Assembly: GCA_030040235.1 (NCBI GenBank)
Contig: JASHUC010000314.1
Span: forward strand, 1-7,369
Source: Gammaproteobacteria bacterium
Lineage (GTDB): Bacteria; Pseudomonadota; Gammaproteobacteria; Steroidobacterales; Steroidobacteraceae
Length of the DNA stretch: 7,369 nt
Direction: 5' to 3'
Shown here: one piece after another, positions 6,447 through 7,369 of the stretch
Layout: the number at the start of each line of letters is the position of its first letter
Numbering within the stretch: the first letter of the stretch is position 1
The notes under the pieces: generated by a model
What the model was told of the DNA's origin: nothing
Database searches by the model: none
The model's input: the letters and a program-made list of their open reading frames with translations, nothing else
Translations under genes and position numbers: made by a program

Positions 6447-7337
6447 TCACCCCCGCAGCGCCCACTGCCAGGCAAGCGCCACCGCGCCGAGGGCGAGCCC
6501 ACCGGCGAGCCATTGAGGCGTACGCTCCAGGGCGGCGCGCACCCTCGTCAGCGCCGCGAGCACGCCGAGCAGCCCCCCGGCCACAAACCCCGCGAGGTGC
6601 GCAAAGACATCCGTATGCTCACCTGCCGTGCCGAGCCAGCCGAGCAGTACCACCCCGGCGACGAGCGGGCTCAAACGCAGCGCCCAGTGCTGCGGCAAGC
6701 GCCGTCGCTCCTGCCAGGAGTAGGCCGCGAGGAGTCCCAGCGCCGCGAATACGGCGGTCGAGGCGCCCGCCGAGCGGTGGCCGGCAGGGGCGAGCCAGCC
6801 CTCGAGGAGGTTCGCCGCCGCAGCGCCGTTGACCACCAGAGCCCAGGCGACCCCGGCGCCGAGCAGGCGGCCCGCGAGGTAACCGAACCACGCTCCGGCG
6901 GCGAGGTTCGCCGCCAGATGCGCCGCATCGAGATGCAGCGTGAGCGCGGTCCATGCGCGCCACCACTCGCCGTGCCGAACCTGCGCGGCATCGAGGTCGC
7001 CCCGGTCGAACGCATCGAGCCGGAATAGCCCGCTGCCGACGGCATAGGCGATGGCGATCAGGACCGCGGCGTAGCAGGCGCACCCGACCCAGGCGTCCGC
7101 ATGCAGGACGGGCGGCGCGACCATCGCCGCGGGCACGCGCGCGGCTTGCTTTTCCTCCTCATACTGACGGAGCTGAGCGCGCGCCTCGCGCTCGTCGCGG
7201 GAAGCGACCTGCAGCACGTAGTCTTCATCCTCGCGGGCGAGCTCGCTCGGGATGCCGACGGCGGTGAGCACGAAGGCACGCTCCTCGGCGAGCGCGCGCC
7301 GCCGGCAGCGATAAACTTCGATGGTCTCGCTCGGCAT
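6447..7337 (-). CDS. Rhomboid-family intramembrane serine protease with N-terminal DUF2007-like domain
   Basis: A 296-residue inner-membrane protease that cuts membrane-helix substrates. Residues 1-65 are soluble, probably cytoplasmic, and show the pattern VYRC..., FVLTAVGIPSEL, DYVLQVASRDEREA, LRQYEEEK, which resembles DUF2007-type domains. About six to seven membrane helices follow (near 84-102, 126-150, 152-175, 185-205, 222-238, 243-263, 277-293). Rhomboid hallmarks are WWR at 125-127, HxxxN at His140/Asn144, the active serine Ser193 in GASTAVF, and the dyad His247 in FAHLAGF. All key residues are present. The start is taken as the ATG at 7337; an in-frame GTG at 7364 and an open frame to the window edge leave a longer N-terminus possible, and no strong ribosome binding site is visible for either. 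It is convergent with the protease and I9-like genes. It is larger than typical rhombosortases, so its substrate is unknown. Confidence 0.92.
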   Translation of the reverse strand: MPSETIEVYRCRRRALAEERAFVLTAVGIPSELAREDEDYVLQVASRDEREARAQLRQYEEEKQAARVPAAMVAPPVLHADAWVGCACYAAVLIAIAYAVGSGLFRLDAFDRGDLDAAQVRHGEWWRAWTALTLHLDAAHLAANLAAGAWFGYLAGRLLGAGVAWALVVNGAAAANLLEGWLAPAGHRSAGASTAVFAALGLLAAYSWQERRRLPQHWALRLSPLVAGVVLLGWLGTAGEHTDVFAHLAGFVAGGLLGVLAALTRVRAALERTPQWLAGGLALGAVALAWQWALRG

Positions 7338-7369
7338 GGCGGCCGACTGTAGCGCGTCTCGCACGAATG

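Noticed and set aside
6396..7028. A 210-codon plus-strand frame opposite the rhomboid gene.
   Set aside because: It gives a basic low-complexity product, whereas the minus strand carries all rhomboid catalytic motifs. It is a shadow frame.

Overview
The window is GC-rich bacterial DNA, densely coded, with short gaps between genes. The gene content fits a Gammaproteobacterium: an FtsX-type permease coupled to an AttH/CrtC-type lipoprotein, an exported subtilisin-like protease with a Ser-rich linker and a GlyGly-CTERM-like tail, and a rhomboid with an N-terminal DUF2007-like domain. The Xanthomonadales/Steroidobacterales area is my best guess. This placement rests on architecture and base composition only, with no search behind it.

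Layout. (1) Positions 3-2153 (+): 3' part of a large FtsX/MacB-type ABC permease whose start lies outside the window. (2) 2150-3373 (+): an AttH/CrtC-family lipoprotein overlapping the permease stop by ATGA, so the two form an operon; the partner ATPase is probably upstream. (3) 3374-3568: a gene-poor gap with a GC hairpin, a perfect 16-bp palindrome of CRP-like form (GTGA-N6-TCAC), a weak candidate promoter and a clear ribosome binding site. (4) 3569-6145 (+): a secreted S8 serine protease with signal peptide, I9-like propeptide, catalytic domain, two Ig-like domains, a Ser/Asn microsatellite-coded linker, and a Gly5-membrane segment-Arg tail. (5) About 5976-6392 (+): a small exported protein, overlapping the end of the protease gene in another frame, that resembles the protease's own I9 propeptide; its start is disturbed. 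It is followed by a hairpin and T6 terminator. (6) 6447-7337 (-): a convergent rhomboid intramembrane protease with an N-terminal soluble domain.

How they may work together. The permease and AttH-like protein form an envelope module of unknown substrate. The protease, the free-standing I9-like protein and the rhomboid could form a second module: an envelope-sorted protease, a dedicated inhibitor or folding helper, and possibly the membrane protease that trims the sorting tail. The protease and I9-like pairing is supported by sequence resemblance and adjacency. The rhomboid link is inference from adjacency and from the known processing of GlyGly-CTERM proteins by rhombosortases.
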